Assembly (NCBI RefSeq): GCF_009026825.1
Contig: NZ_CP045032.1
Span: 1,798,001-1,862,000, forward strand
Direction of reading: 5' to 3'
Length of the DNA stretch: 64,000 bases
Source of the DNA: Corynebacterium urogenitale
GTDB lineage: Bacteria > Actinomycetota > Actinomycetes > Mycobacteriales > Mycobacteriaceae
In this document: one piece after another, positions 9,824-17,977 of the stretch
How the letters are laid out: every line of letters starts with the position of its first letter
Numbering within the stretch: the stretch's first letter is position 1
Notes under the pieces: generated by a model
What the model saw: only the letters and a program-made list of their open reading frames with translations
What the model was told of the DNA's origin: nothing
The model's database searches: none
Made by a program: the position numbers and the translations under genes

Positions 9824-10819
9824 TTAATTGCTCCGCGTTCCGTTTTCTTTCGCTGCCTGGTCAGTCTTTTCGCCAGTGGGGTACGGCCAAGGGTTAGCCA
9901 CGCAGGTTTTGCCATCGTTCTCGTACACCTCATCTGGGTTGATTTTGCGCAACTCAGAGTTGCTGAGGCTCAGCGTCTGCTGCATCATCAGCGGCGCCAA
10001 CGCACCGTCCTTGGAGCACGGCTGATGGGCTGCGTAGCCGATTCCGTGACCCAGCTCGTGGTTAATCATGTACTGGCGGTAACTGCCAATGTCTCCGGCG
10101 TAGGAGATCGCACCACGGATCCACCGAGACTCGTTGAGTACAACCCGGTTGCCGATGGGCATGAAGCAGCTGGTTTCCAGCTGGTAGGTGTTACCGCACA
10201 CCCCGTGGGTTGTTTCGGCAGTAGCCAATTGGAATCGGAAGTCCGGCTCCTTCCCCGGCGGCAAATCCTCCTCATTGACGTGCTGGAAAGAGACTTCCTT
10301 GTCCGCGATCCAGGACTTGGGATTAGCCAATGTCGCATCCACCATGGACGCAAAGGCGTCGAGGCCGCCAAAGGAGGATCCATCGATCGTGTCCTCTACT
10401 TCGACGACATAGGTGTACTTGTCCTTTGTGCCCTCCCCAAAGCGCTCGCCGGGCGTTCCGACGGCGCGGAATTTCTCTGAGGAGCGCTGAGTGTAGGGCG
10501 CACCAGGTGGAAGGTCGCTGCTCTTCAGGCCTCTGAACTCACCGTCCGGGATCGGCCCTTCCCCGCGCTTCGGCGGTTGTGTGCCATCCTGTTGCGTTGC
10601 CGTCGACGCCACGCCGGACTCGTTTTCACTGTCCTTCGCAGTCGTGAGAGCATTAACGAGCACCAGGATCGTCACCAGCACAAAGACACCCACGATGGCA
10701 ATCTTCCACTTGTTCGTCGGTTGCTGCCGACTGTAGGCGGAATGCGCCGATCCACCGAGTGGCTCAGGAATGCTGAAGCGCTCTCGGTGGGGTCTGTTGG
10801 AATGCGGGGAATGTGTCAT
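9824..10819 (-). CDS. Membrane-anchored DUF3152 protein, metzincin-like zinc site
   Basis: A 331-residue protein with a cytoplasmic N-terminus of about 38 residues, one membrane helix (39-58) and a long extracytoplasmic part. The C-terminal half is a DUF3152 domain. It contains H254-E-L-G-H258 followed by G261 and H265 and, about a dozen residues later, PLMM, which recalls the Met-turn of metzincin proteases. C208, C218, C268 and C306 could form disulfides outside the cell. DUF3152 members are predicted metallopeptidases without a known substrate. M. tuberculosis Rv3207c is the syntenic homologue. The stop abuts the next start. Protease activity is inferred, not shown. Confidence 0.85.
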   Translation of the reverse strand: MTHSPHSNRPHRERFSIPEPLGGSAHSAYSRQQPTNKWKIAIVGVFVLVTILVLVNALTTAKDSENESGVASTATQQDGTQPPKRGEGPIPDGEFRGLKSSDLPPGAPYTQRSSEKFRAVGTPGERFGEGTKDKYTYVVEVEDTIDGSSFGGLDAFASMVDATLANPKSWIADKEVSFQHVNEEDLPPGKEPDFRFQLATAETTHGVCGNTYQLETSCFMPIGNRVVLNESRWIRGAISYAGDIGSYRQYMINHELGHGIGYAAHQPCSKDGALAPLMMQQTLSLSNSELRKINPDEVYENDGKTCVANPWPYPTGEKTDQAAKENGTRSN

Positions 10820-10836
10820 GCCTTCCTGGGGGTGGA

Positions 10837-11064
10837 TCAGAGGAAGCCGACGGTGCCCTGTGATGCAGAGCCGACCTCGACGTATGCCACGTGTTCGCGC
10901 AGCACGATGTGGCGGGTGCCCTTCAGCCCCTCGAGCTCAAGGGTGCCGGCTGGGTTGGTATCCGCCAGGAAGCTGCGCACTTGGTCGAGTACCTCGTCCT
11001 GGGTCTTTTCGCTGGTAATCTGCAGCTCCCGGGTGTTGTGCGTGAAGCCGATCTTGATTTGCAT
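10837..11064 (-). CDS. DUF3107 family small protein
   Basis: A 75-residue cytoplasmic protein, a clear DUF3107 member (M. tuberculosis Rv3208A/TB9.4 is syntenic). It begins MQIKIGFTHNTREL and ends VEVGSASQGTVGFL, both typical of the family. It is the first gene of the operon running through adnAB to uvrD2, 17 nt upstream of the DUF3152 gene, and is divergent from the DEAD-box helicase gene. Function is unknown. Confidence 0.88.
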   Translation of the reverse strand: MQIKIGFTHNTRELQITSEKTQDEVLDQVRSFLADTNPAGTLELEGLKGTRHIVLREHVAYVEVGSASQGTVGFL

Positions 11065-11150
11065 GGGTTCTAGCTACCTGTCCTTTTGTTCGTAGGGTGC
11101 AGTAGTGTGACCATCATAGCCGTACTAACTGTGACTTCTTGGGAAAGGGC

Positions 11151-12497
11151 GTGAGCGCGAAGGTGTCAAGGGATGCACACGCAGGGAAAACATTCGCGGA
11201 ACTGGGCGTTGCAGCGGAGATCGTGGATGCGCTCGCGCAGCGTGGTATCGATCGCACCTTCGCTATCCAGGAATACACCCTTCCCCTTGCGCTTAAAGGT
11301 AGCGACCTGATTGGGCAAGCCCGCACTGGTATGGGCAAGACTTACGGTTTCGGTGTGCCTTTGCTCGACCGAGTATTCGACGATGCCGATGTCAGCGCCC
11401 CCGATGGTTCCGTGAGAGCGCTCATCGTGGTGCCAACGCGCGAGCTGTGCCTGCAGGTCACGAGCGACTTAGAGATCGCCGCCCAGAACCTCGTCGTGGA
11501 TAGCCGCCCACTCACCATTACCGCGATTTATGGTGGAGTTCCTTTCGACAAGCAGACGAAGCTCCTGCAATCTGCGGTCGATGTGGTTGTCGGCACCCCC
11601 GGCCGCCTGCTGGATCTCGCACGGCAGAAGCTTTTGGACCTATCAACCGTGGAAATCGTCGTTCTCGACGAGGCCGACGAGATGCTCGACCAAGGATTCC
11701 TCGACGATGTCTCCGATATCCTCTCCCAGACTTCCCCGAAGCGGCAGACGATGTTGTTTTCCGCCACGATGCCGGGGCCAATCGTCGCACTCACCCGCAC
11801 CTTCATGAATCACCCAGTACTGGTGCAGGCCGATAGCGCAGCTACAGATGCCACGCACGAATCCACCCGACAGATCATCTTCCAGTCCCACAAAATGGAT
11901 CGCATGTCCACCCTCGCCCGCGTACTGCAGAGTCCTGGTCGAGGTCGGACGATTGTGTTTGCACGCACGAAGCGGCAAACAGCAATGATCGCAGAGGATC
12001 TAGCGAATCTGGGTTTTCGCGTGGGAGCTGTCCACGGCGATATGCGGCAGGCCGACCGTGAATCCTCCCTCACGGATTTCCGTTCGGGCGTCACGGACAT
12101 CATGGTAGCCACCGATGTCGCAGCCCGCGGCATCGATGTAGAGGATGTCACTCACGTGATCAACTACCAGGTGCCGGACGACGAGCGCACCTATGTTCAC
12201 CGAATCGGTCGCACCGGCCGTGCAGGGCACACCGGCACCGCAGTGACCCTTCTGGGCTGGGACGAGGTGCTGAGGTGGAAGGCCATTGATGATGCCCTGA
12301 AGATTGGCCAACCGGAGCCTCCTCAATGGTTTAGTTCCTCGCCCGAATTCCTTGAAACCTTCGGACTGCCAGAGGACATTGAGGATCGTGTAGGTTCCCC
12401 GCGCAAGGTGAAAGGTTCCCGCTCCGCTACTGCCCCGGCTCACAGGCCTCGCCGTGGTGGCGGTGGCCCACGCCACCACCGGCGCCCGCGCTCATGA
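11151..12497 (+). CDS. DEAD-box ATP-dependent RNA helicase
   Basis: A protein of about 448 residues with the complete DEAD-box set in order: ARTGMGKT (motif I), PTREL (Ia), GTPGR (Ib), DEADEMLD (II), SAT (III), ARGID (V) and HRIGRTGRAG (VI). A basic Arg/Gly/His-rich tail (PRRGGGGPRHHRRPRS) probably binds RNA. Role: ATP-driven RNA unwinding in ribosome assembly or mRNA turnover. The start is uncertain: TTG at 11139 and GTGs at 11151 and 11163 are in frame, and the conserved part begins at KTFAELGVAAEIV just after the last. GTG 11151 directly follows a GGGAAAGGG run. The stop overlaps the next start (ATGA). Rv3211 is the likely mycobacterial counterpart. Confidence 0.9.
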   Translation: MSAKVSRDAHAGKTFAELGVAAEIVDALAQRGIDRTFAIQEYTLPLALKGSDLIGQARTGMGKTYGFGVPLLDRVFDDADVSAPDGSVRALIVVPTRELCLQVTSDLEIAAQNLVVDSRPLTITAIYGGVPFDKQTKLLQSAVDVVVGTPGRLLDLARQKLLDLSTVEIVVLDEADEMLDQGFLDDVSDILSQTSPKRQTMLFSATMPGPIVALTRTFMNHPVLVQADSAATDATHESTRQIIFQSHKMDRMSTLARVLQSPGRGRTIVFARTKRQTAMIAEDLANLGFRVGAVHGDMRQADRESSLTDFRSGVTDIMVATDVAARGIDVEDVTHVINYQVPDDERTYVHRIGRTGRAGHTGTAVTLLGWDEVLRWKAIDDALKIGQPEPPQWFSSSPEFLETFGLPEDIEDRVGSPRKVKGSRSATAPAHRPRRGGGGPRHHRRPRS

Positions 12498-13750
12498 GCT
12501 GGTTGCCCACACCTGAACAGCGTTCCCGCAAGGACCTCCTCGCCACGATTGTGCTCGTGCTCGTAGCGAGCATCCTCCTCGCGGGGATCTGGCTGACCTC
12601 GCAGCAACGCAAGATCGATCATTCTCTTGCCGACACCCCAGCATCGGTGGCAAAGGGGGCTACCCAAGGTGCTGTACCCCAATTGCTGCGAGAGGCCTGG
12701 ACTCACAGCACGGAAGCCCCTTCCCTCATCGCCAGGGAGTCTGGTGCACTCGTTGTCAATGATTCACGCGTGACCACGATCGATGCACTCACCGGAGCAG
12801 AGCGCTGGCACTATGACCAACAGCGTGAGATCTGCGGTCTCGCCTCGCCGAGCAAGTGGCAGGAGGTTGCCATTGTCTTTCGTGGACCTAAAGGTTGTGG
12901 TGAGGTCATCAGCTTCGACCTCGCCAGCGGCCAGTATGCCCATACGCGCGACGCTCTGGGACCTGAGAATGTGACGGTTTTTGCAGGAAACCGTCGGGCT
13001 GGAACCTACGCACCGGAAAGGGTGGAGCTCTGGCGTGATGATCTCGTCCGCACCGTGGAAGTGGGCCAGCAGGAGGCTCCTCACCAGCCGAATCAGCTGA
13101 CCTACACGGAATGCAGCATCACCTCTGTTCAAGCTCACGAGGATCTTCTGGTCACCGCCCAGCAGTGTCCGCAGAAGAAAAAGAAGTTGGTGCGACTACT
13201 TAAAGCAACCCCCGAAGAGTCCGAGACACCGGAGGTCCTGCACGAATACACCGTGCCAGCTGGTGCTGAGGTGGTGTCCGCAACCGACAAGGCCGCGCTA
13301 ATCTACATTCCCCCTTCACAGGACAAGGGCCCGCGCACGCAGCTGCTCCAGGATGATGGCACTTTCGAGACTCAGCCCAGCTCAGCAGCTGGTGACGTCG
13401 AACTAAAGGACAGGACGGCACATGAAGGGGCGCTAGCCATGTGGTTCGACGGCACCAGACTTCGGACCTACGATGCCGAAACGCTCAAACCAGCGTTTAC
13501 TGTCGAAGGCGCGCTCGGTACCGGTGCAATGATGGGCGGAAAACTGCTCGTCCCGGTCAACGCGGGCATCGCGGTCATCGATCCAACACGGGGCACGCGG
13601 GAGCGGATCATCCCTGTCGATCGCGGGACCTACCGCGGGGAAGTCACACTCAAGGCACCTGCGCACGGAGCTATTGTCGAGCGCCGAGGGGACACCGTCG
13701 TGGGCTTGGTCGACCAGGCTGTCAAGAACAGCGAAGAGAGCGCGCCTTAG
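12494..13750 (+). CDS. Membrane-anchored PQQ-like beta-propeller protein
   Basis: A 418-residue protein with a short N-terminus, one signal-anchor helix (about 16-35) and an extracytoplasmic domain. It has spaced propeller-like blades, for example TTIDALTGAERWHYDQ near the start and LRTYDAETLKPAF and GIAVIDPTRGTRE later. The blades resemble PQQ-binding-like repeats of the BamB type, but nothing shows that a cofactor binds. It overlaps the helicase gene by 4 nt (ATGA). Rv3212, next to the mycobacterial helicase gene, seems to be the counterpart. Its role is unknown; scaffold or envelope functions are possible. Confidence 0.7.
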   Translation: MSWLPTPEQRSRKDLLATIVLVLVASILLAGIWLTSQQRKIDHSLADTPASVAKGATQGAVPQLLREAWTHSTEAPSLIARESGALVVNDSRVTTIDALTGAERWHYDQQREICGLASPSKWQEVAIVFRGPKGCGEVISFDLASGQYAHTRDALGPENVTVFAGNRRAGTYAPERVELWRDDLVRTVEVGQQEAPHQPNQLTYTECSITSVQAHEDLLVTAQQCPQKKKKLVRLLKATPEESETPEVLHEYTVPAGAEVVSATDKAALIYIPPSQDKGPRTQLLQDDGTFETQPSSAAGDVELKDRTAHEGALAMWFDGTRLRTYDAETLKPAFTVEGALGTGAMMGGKLLVPVNAGIAVIDPTRGTRERIIPVDRGTYRGEVTLKAPAHGAIVERRGDTVVGLVDQAVKNSEESAP

Positions 13751-13781
13751 GACTGTGCCTTGGGAGCTTTAGGGTTGCGCC

Positions 13782-14207
13782 TTAAGAGTTGTAACGGCTC
13801 GCAGCCCAATCCACCGCACGCGGATTGAACAGCAGCACAAGTCCGGCAATTGCCATGAGCGCAGTCGGCGCTCCGAGCTCTGGGCGGTCTGAGGTGAACA
13901 TGTAGTACGCCACACCCAACAGGCACAGCTGCAGCATCACGACGGGACCTCGCCCCCACTTGCGGCCGGTCAGCAAGAAGAAACCGGCAATCAGAATCGC
14001 GCCGAAGAAGAAGATAAACCACGCCGCAGTGCCGTATCCGGAAATCACGGCACCCGGATCCCGAAAACCGCTGGCTTCCCGAACGACCAGCACGATCGCG
14101 AAAACCAGCCCCATCACGCCCTGGATCATTCCCAACACCCCGGCCCAGCGCACTGGGGTCGGTGGGGTGGGTCGATCCTGTGAGTTTTTCGCGCTGCGCT
14201 CGTTCAT
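13782..14207 (-). CDS. Small integral membrane protein
   Basis: A 141-residue protein with about four hydrophobic helices after a polar Ser/Pro-rich N-terminus of some 20 residues (WAGVLGMIQGVMGLVFAIVL, AAWFIFFFGAILIAGFFLL, two more). It ends with NPRAVDWAASRYNS. The in-frame ATG at 14207 is preferred over an upstream start at 14252, because the extension is not hydrophobic and would run into the promoter of the divergent gene. It is convergent with the propeller gene and probably corresponds to the mycobacterial membrane protein Rv3217c. No function can be assigned. Confidence 0.7.
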   Translation of the reverse strand: MNERSAKNSQDRPTPPTPVRWAGVLGMIQGVMGLVFAIVLVVREASGFRDPGAVISGYGTAAWFIFFFGAILIAGFFLLTGRKWGRGPVVMLQLCLLGVAYYMFTSDRPELGAPTALMAIAGLVLLFNPRAVDWAASRYNS

Positions 14208-14270
14208 GGGACTTAGTCTAACCTGCGGAACTGAGAGCTCCGTCCTCCCCACGCTGATAGTCTTGACAAC

Positions 14271-15278
14271 GTGGATGTCCTAGTCATTTCAAACCCCAAC
14301 TCGACCAGCATCACCCAGAAGAATCTGGCGCAAATCATACCCACGCTGATGCGGGTCGATGGTATCCGCATGCGTTCTCGTTTTACTCAGTACGCCGGCC
14401 ACGCCGAAGAACTCGCGCGGCAGGCTCGCACTCAAGGATGGGACGCAGTCATCGCGATCGGCGGCGACGGCACTGTCTGCGAGGTTATCAACGGCCTCCT
14501 CGATGTCCCCACCGATGACCCGGATGCCGAGGCGCACGACTTCCTCACAACCAACGCCCCAAAGCTCGGCATCATCCCCACCGGTAGCGCCAACGTCTTT
14601 GCACGTTCCATCGGCTTTTTCGGTGAGGCCAACCAGGCGGTACAGCAGCTGGCCAAGGCACTAGAAGCCGATCATTCTGAAAAGGTTGCTCTGGGATCCT
14701 GGGCCGATGCCAGTGAGGACTCCCGCAAGGAGCATCGCTGGTTCGCAGTCAACGTGGGCTTCGGTGCGGATGCGGATGTGATCCACAAGATGGAGGAGCG
14801 CCGTGAGCAAGGTTTGTCAGCCTCCCCGTGGCGATACGCCAGGATTGCAGTGCAGACATGGATGGAATCCAAGGACTCCGATCCCGCCATCTCTGTGGAA
14901 GCTCACGGGCCGTCCGGTTCTCTACAGCACGGGGATCTCCCCTTGGCATTCGTTTCGCATACCGACCCATGGACGTACTTTGGCCCGTTCCCGGCCCGCA
15001 TCGTGCCAGACGGCGCGATGGAAAAAGGGCTGAGTTTCTTCTCCCTGAAAACGAACCGTGGCTGGCGGCCCCTCGCCGCCCTTGCGGGGCTACTCATTCC
15101 CACCCTCCGCCGGCACTTTGAAAGTGAAACCGTCACCTTTAAGGCTGCGCATGAAGTGAAGCTGAGCGTTGAGAAGCCTCGCGACTTCCAAGTTGATGGT
15201 GAATATAAGGGGCAATATTCTTGCGTTGACCTGCGATTCATCCCAGAGGCCGTGGAAGTTTTCACCCCAGTGGACTAA
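14271..15278 (+). CDS. Diacylglycerol/lipid kinase family protein
   Basis: A 335-residue member of the DagK/YegS lipid kinase family. The N-terminal catalytic domain shows VISNPNSTS and the glycine-rich loop AIGGDGTVCEVINGL (about 61-75), followed by the GIIPTGSANVFARS segment. The C-terminal beta domain carries FQVDGEY, typical of the family. It probably phosphorylates diacylglycerol or a related lipid with ATP. The start is GTG (14271) without a clear Shine-Dalgarno; a TAGTCT hexamer 7 nt upstream could be a -10 box of a leaderless transcript. The gene is divergent from the small membrane protein gene. Confidence 0.88.
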   Translation: MDVLVISNPNSTSITQKNLAQIIPTLMRVDGIRMRSRFTQYAGHAEELARQARTQGWDAVIAIGGDGTVCEVINGLLDVPTDDPDAEAHDFLTTNAPKLGIIPTGSANVFARSIGFFGEANQAVQQLAKALEADHSEKVALGSWADASEDSRKEHRWFAVNVGFGADADVIHKMEERREQGLSASPWRYARIAVQTWMESKDSDPAISVEAHGPSGSLQHGDLPLAFVSHTDPWTYFGPFPARIVPDGAMEKGLSFFSLKTNRGWRPLAALAGLLIPTLRRHFESETVTFKAAHEVKLSVEKPRDFQVDGEYKGQYSCVDLRFIPEAVEVFTPVD

Positions 15279-15678
15279 ATGTGAGCAGCCTAACAAGAAG
15301 CAGCTACAAGCTGAAGATAGCTCAAAGCAAATCAATTCTTTGTGATACTCATCACAATATGCCCGATAACTCTAGCCAAGCGCTCACATCCATGCCAGAA
15401 TCGTCCAAGTAACCGATAAGGGTACGCAAGGTTAACACCAAGTAAACTAACCCTTTCTGGGCGAGAAGCCGGGCAGCGACCAGCATTTTTGGTTCCGCAC
15501 GCCACTTCGCCACCACTTTTCGAACCCCTGACTTTTCCGCGAAGGTTTTTTCAGCCTGTACTCACCTAGTCCAGGCTGGGATCAGTGCGCTTTTCTCACT
15601 GTTCCTATCCCTCCTTCGCGAACACACTGCGACGAAACACAACTCTCAAGACGCATCTCGACGAAAGGACACACCACC
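15279..15678 (+). other. Long intergenic leader upstream of whcE
   Basis: There are 400 nt without a supported gene. The stretch contains a perfect cAMP-receptor-type palindrome (15341-15356), a possible -10 hexamer TAAACT (15443-15448), a small AGCCTG/CAGGCT hairpin (15553-15577) and a Shine-Dalgarno-like AAAGGAC before the whcE ATG. If transcription starts near 15455, whcE has a leader of over 200 nt. No open frame here has coding character. Confidence 0.55.
15341..15356. promoter_or_regulatory. GlxR/CRP-type operator (TGTGA-N6-TCACA)
   Basis: The palindrome TGTGATACTCATCACA has perfect 5-nt arms and N6 spacing, the consensus of the corynebacterial cAMP receptor GlxR and of mycobacterial Crp. 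It is the only perfect match I saw in intergenic DNA of this window. The downstream gene is the whiB1 orthologue whcE; mycobacterial whiB1 is known to be controlled by the Crp-family regulator Rv3676. Binding here is inferred. Confidence 0.7.
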
Positions 15679-15945
15679 ATGGATTGGCGCCACAAGGCTG
15701 TTTGCCGCGACGAGGACCCAGAACTGTTCTTCCCAGTCGGCAACTCCGGCCCCGCACTGGCTCAGATCGCCAAGGCGAAGCTGGTTTGCAACCGTTGCCC
15801 AGTGACCTCCCAGTGCCTAAATTGGGCCATCGCCTCCGGCCAAGACGCTGGCGTGTGGGGCGGCATGTCCGAGGACGAGCGTCGTGCCCTGAAGCGTCGC
15901 ACCAACCGCGGACGCTCCCGCCAGCGCACTCGCGCATCCGTCTAG
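15679..15945 (+). CDS. whcE: WhiB-family iron-sulfur regulator (WhiB1/WhcE type)
   Basis: An 88-residue WhiB protein. The four [4Fe-4S] ligands are C9, C37, C40 and C46, followed by the beta-turn GVWGG (58-62) and a basic DNA-binding tail (RRALKRRTNRGRSRQR). WhiB1 proteins bind the housekeeping sigma factor and sense nitric oxide or redox state; C. glutamicum WhcE acts with SigH in the oxidative and heat stress response. The placement near sigH-rshA supports whcE rather than another paralogue. The ATG has AAAGGAC 9 nt upstream. A terminator follows the stop, so the gene is probably monocistronic. Confidence 0.92.
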   Translation: MDWRHKAVCRDEDPELFFPVGNSGPALAQIAKAKLVCNRCPVTSQCLNWAIASGQDAGVWGGMSEDERRALKRRTNRGRSRQRTRASV

Positions 15946-16007
15946 TAGGAGCGCCAATCGTCTGGCAGGAGCACACTGCCGCACAACCGGCACTGTTTTG
16001 TTGCCTT

Positions 16008-16034
16008 CCGCCCCAGTTCGATAAGCTGGGGCGG
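16008..16034 (+). terminator. Rho-independent terminator of whcE
   Basis: CCGCCCCAG (16008-16016) pairs with CTGGGGCGG (16026-16034) across a 9-nt loop. The stem is followed by TTACTTTTTC. Position and strand fit termination of whcE just before the bL37 gene. Confidence 0.8.
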
Positions 16035-16079
16035 TTACTTTTTCAACCGCCATTGATAGGTGTCGTAAAGGAGCACATC

Positions 16080-16154
16080 ATGAGCAAGCGTGGCCGCAAG
16101 CGCAAGGATCGTCGCAAGAAGAAGGCTAACCACGGCAAGCGCCCAAGCGCCTAA
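16080..16154 (+). CDS. 50S ribosomal protein bL37 (24 residues)
   Basis: A complete 24-codon gene. The peptide starts MSKRGRKRKDRRKK and ends ANHGKRPSA, the signature of the actinobacterial ribosomal protein bL37 first seen in mycobacterial ribosome structures. A perfect AAAGGAG lies 7 nt before the ATG. The peptide is highly basic with no acidic residue except D10, as expected for an rRNA-binding protein. It lies between the whcE terminator and a second hairpin. Its size means standard gene callers often miss it. Confidence 0.9.
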   Translation: MSKRGRKRKDRRKKKANHGKRPSA

Positions 16155-16185
16155 GCCGTAGCGAAGCCTCAAGGCAGAACGCACG

Positions 16186-16224
16186 AAGTCCGGGTCACCT
16201 CTCCATCGAGATCGACCCGGACTT
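16186..16224. terminator. Hairpin between bL37 and rshA
   Basis: AAGTCCGGGTC (16186-16196) pairs perfectly with GACCCGGACTT (16214-16224), an 11-bp stem with a 17-nt loop. Only a weak pyrimidine tract follows. It lies between convergent genes and could serve both strands. Confidence 0.6.
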
Positions 16225-16275
16225 CTGCTATTAGCGCATCAATGCAACCTGTCCTCCAAACCCTCACATGCAGAG

Positions 16276-16575
16276 CTATTCCCTTCGCACATTGATGTAG
16301 CGGACGTGTAGCTCACTGATGATGCGCGTCCTCAACCCCTGTGGCGCCGGTTCGCAGCACCGCTTCTTCAGCAACTCTCGAACCTGCTGTTCTATGCCCA
16401 GGGACTCCAGGCACTGTGGGCACTCATCCACATGCTCCTGCAACCTCGCACGCTTTGATTCCTCACAGTATCCATCCATGTAGTCATAGAATGCGTCCAG
16501 CAGGTCGCGGCAGCGAGCGTCTTGTTCAGGTGATGGTGTCATCAGTTGTTCATCCTTCCTCGTCACTTCTCGCAT
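16276..16575 (-). CDS. rshA: Zinc-binding anti-sigma factor of SigH (RshA/RsrA family)
   Basis: Up to 99 residues, with ATG at 16575 overlapping the sigH stop (TAATG); ATG at 16542 is an alternative giving 88 residues. The thiol-switch motif H48-x3-C52-x2-C55 (long-form numbering) is clear, with extra cysteines at 22, 37, 73 and 74. RshA proteins hold SigH inactive and release it when the cysteines are oxidised. Overlap with sigH fits the need for balanced amounts. Confidence 0.9.
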   Translation of the reverse strand: MREVTRKDEQLMTPSPEQDARCRDLLDAFYDYMDGYCEESKRARLQEHVDECPQCLESLGIEQQVRELLKKRCCEPAPQGLRTRIISELHVRYINVRRE

Positions 16576-17201
16576 TAGTGCCCTGCTGAGGCACTGGCCT
16601 TCGTGGACGCGGTCGCGATACCGTGTTCGGCCGCCACATCCTTGAGCTTCGCACGCAACTGTTTGCGACCACGGTGCAGCCGGCTCATGACTGTGCCGAT
16701 TGGTGTGTCCATGATCTCCGCGATTTCCTTGTAGGGGATGTCTTCCACGTCGGCGTAGTACACGACCATGCGGTAGTCATCGGAGAGCTCCATGAGCGCA
16801 TCCCTAATTCGCGTATCAGGGATATGTTTGAGGGCTTCCACTTCGGCTGATTCGAGCCCCACCGAATCATGGGAGGCTGTGTCCGCCATGTGCCAATCGG
16901 TGACATCCTCATCATGGGTTTCGACCGGCCGGCGCTGTGCCTTGCGGTAGTTGTTGATGTACGTATTCGTCAGAATTCTGTACATCCAGGCCTTGAGGTT
17001 TGTCCCCGGCGTGAAAGTATCGAATGCCTGATAGGCCTTCATGTAGGCATCTTGGACGAGGTCCTGAGCATCCACGGGGTTGCGCGTCATCCGTAGGGCC
17101 GCTCCGTAGAGTTGATCGAGCAGCGGCAGGGCATCCGTTTCGAAGCGCGCGAGCAGCTCCTCGTGACTGTCATCTGTGCGCTTCCGCGCAGTGGGAGTCA
17201 T
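16575..17201 (-). CDS. sigH: RNA polymerase ECF sigma factor SigH
   Basis: A 208-residue group 4 sigma factor. Region 2 includes [17 protein letters not shown] and the -10-contacting [15 protein letters not shown]; region 4 contains [26 protein letters not shown], a helix-turn-helix for the -35 element. The start is ATG 17201, because AAGGAG lies 8 nt upstream and the conserved part follows; the frame is open for another 134 codons upstream, but that part is antisense-type noise over the neighbouring gene. SigH drives thioredoxin, mycothiol-recycling and heat-shock genes in corynebacteria. It is 49 nt downstream of the SRAP gene and overlaps rshA, so the three are probably co-transcribed. Confidence 0.93.
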   Translation of the reverse strand: MTPTARKRTDDSHEELLARFETDALPLLDQLYGAALRMTRNPVDAQDLVQDAYMKAYQAFDTFTPGTNLKAWMYRILTNTYINNYRKAQRRPVETHDEDVTDWHMADTASHDSVGLESAEVEALKHIPDTRIRDALMELSDDYRMVVYYADVEDIPYKEIAEIMDTPIGTVMSRLHRGRKQLRAKLKDVAAEHGIATASTKASASAGH

Positions 17202-17250
17202 GGCCTCACTCCTTTCCTTCTTCTCTCCTTTAACGCTACCGTCGGCCCGC

Positions 17251-17916
17251 CTATTCCTGCGGTGCGATGAGTTCCGGTCGATTGTTCCCGACGCCACCCA
17301 CAGCTCTATCAGCCTTTCTCGAGATGACATCGGCCGGCATCTGTGGAACTGCGCGCGCCAGCGCACGCGCGTCCTCCTCCGGCGCTTCCAGCCAGGCCAT
17401 CGCTTCTTCGCCGGTGAGCAGGCGTGGCATGCGGTGGTGCAGCCACTCCAGTTCCTCGCGCGCAGGGCAGGTGACGATGGTGGCGCACACAGTGGCGTCG
17501 AATGGTTTACACAACCCGGCCACGAGGAGCGGGCGACCATCGGTTCGAGTGGTGTACCAAGGCTGCTTCGCCCCCTTCTCCCCTGTCCACTCGTACCAGC
17601 CATCCATCACAAATAGACAGGGCGCGCTGCCCTGGAAGGAGAATTTATCGAAGGCGGTCTCTCCCCGAGCGTTGAAGATGACCCCACCGGAGCTTCCGCG
17701 TGGGTATCCCCATTGCGCAGGCCCAATCGCTAGGCGCTCACGGAACTCGCGGACGACGGGCACGGTGTGAGTGGGCGCGACGTTATAGCTCTGTCGATAG
17801 ATCGATTCTGCGCCAATCTGCGTAGCGATGTCATCGACGTGCTCTACACCCGTTTCGGAGCGAATGGACTCGATGAGCTGTTCTTTCGCAGTAAAAAGTA
17901 CATATCGTCCACACAT
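17251..17916 (-). CDS. SRAP (HMCES/YedK) abasic-site DNA-protein crosslink protein
   Basis: A 221-residue SOS-response-associated peptidase domain protein. After removal of Met1 the nucleophile C2 heads the chain (MCGRYV). The other signature elements are present: NVAPT, NARGET, the WYEW loop and LHHRMP with the catalytic His. YedK/HMCES proteins bond covalently to abasic sites in single-stranded DNA and shield them. ATG 17916 is fixed by the invariant N-terminus; the open frame upstream is antisense to aroA. It is divergent from aroA with 61 nt between, and lies directly upstream of sigH. C. glutamicum has the same pair. Confidence 0.92.
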   Translation of the reverse strand: MCGRYVLFTAKEQLIESIRSETGVEHVDDIATQIGAESIYRQSYNVAPTHTVPVVREFRERLAIGPAQWGYPRGSSGGVIFNARGETAFDKFSFQGSAPCLFVMDGWYEWTGEKGAKQPWYTTRTDGRPLLVAGLCKPFDATVCATIVTCPAREELEWLHHRMPRLLTGEEAMAWLEAPEEDARALARAVPQMPADVISRKADRAVGGVGNNRPELIAPQE

Positions 17917-17977
17917 GCCACCCATTATGGCGGGTGTGTCTATGCGTTGTGATGGAAAATAATGCCAAAATAGGGGC

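Noticed and set aside
17202..17603. N-terminal extension of SigH by 134 codons
   Set aside because: It lies over the SRAP gene in another frame; the AAGGAG before ATG 17201 and the usual length of SigH fix the later start.
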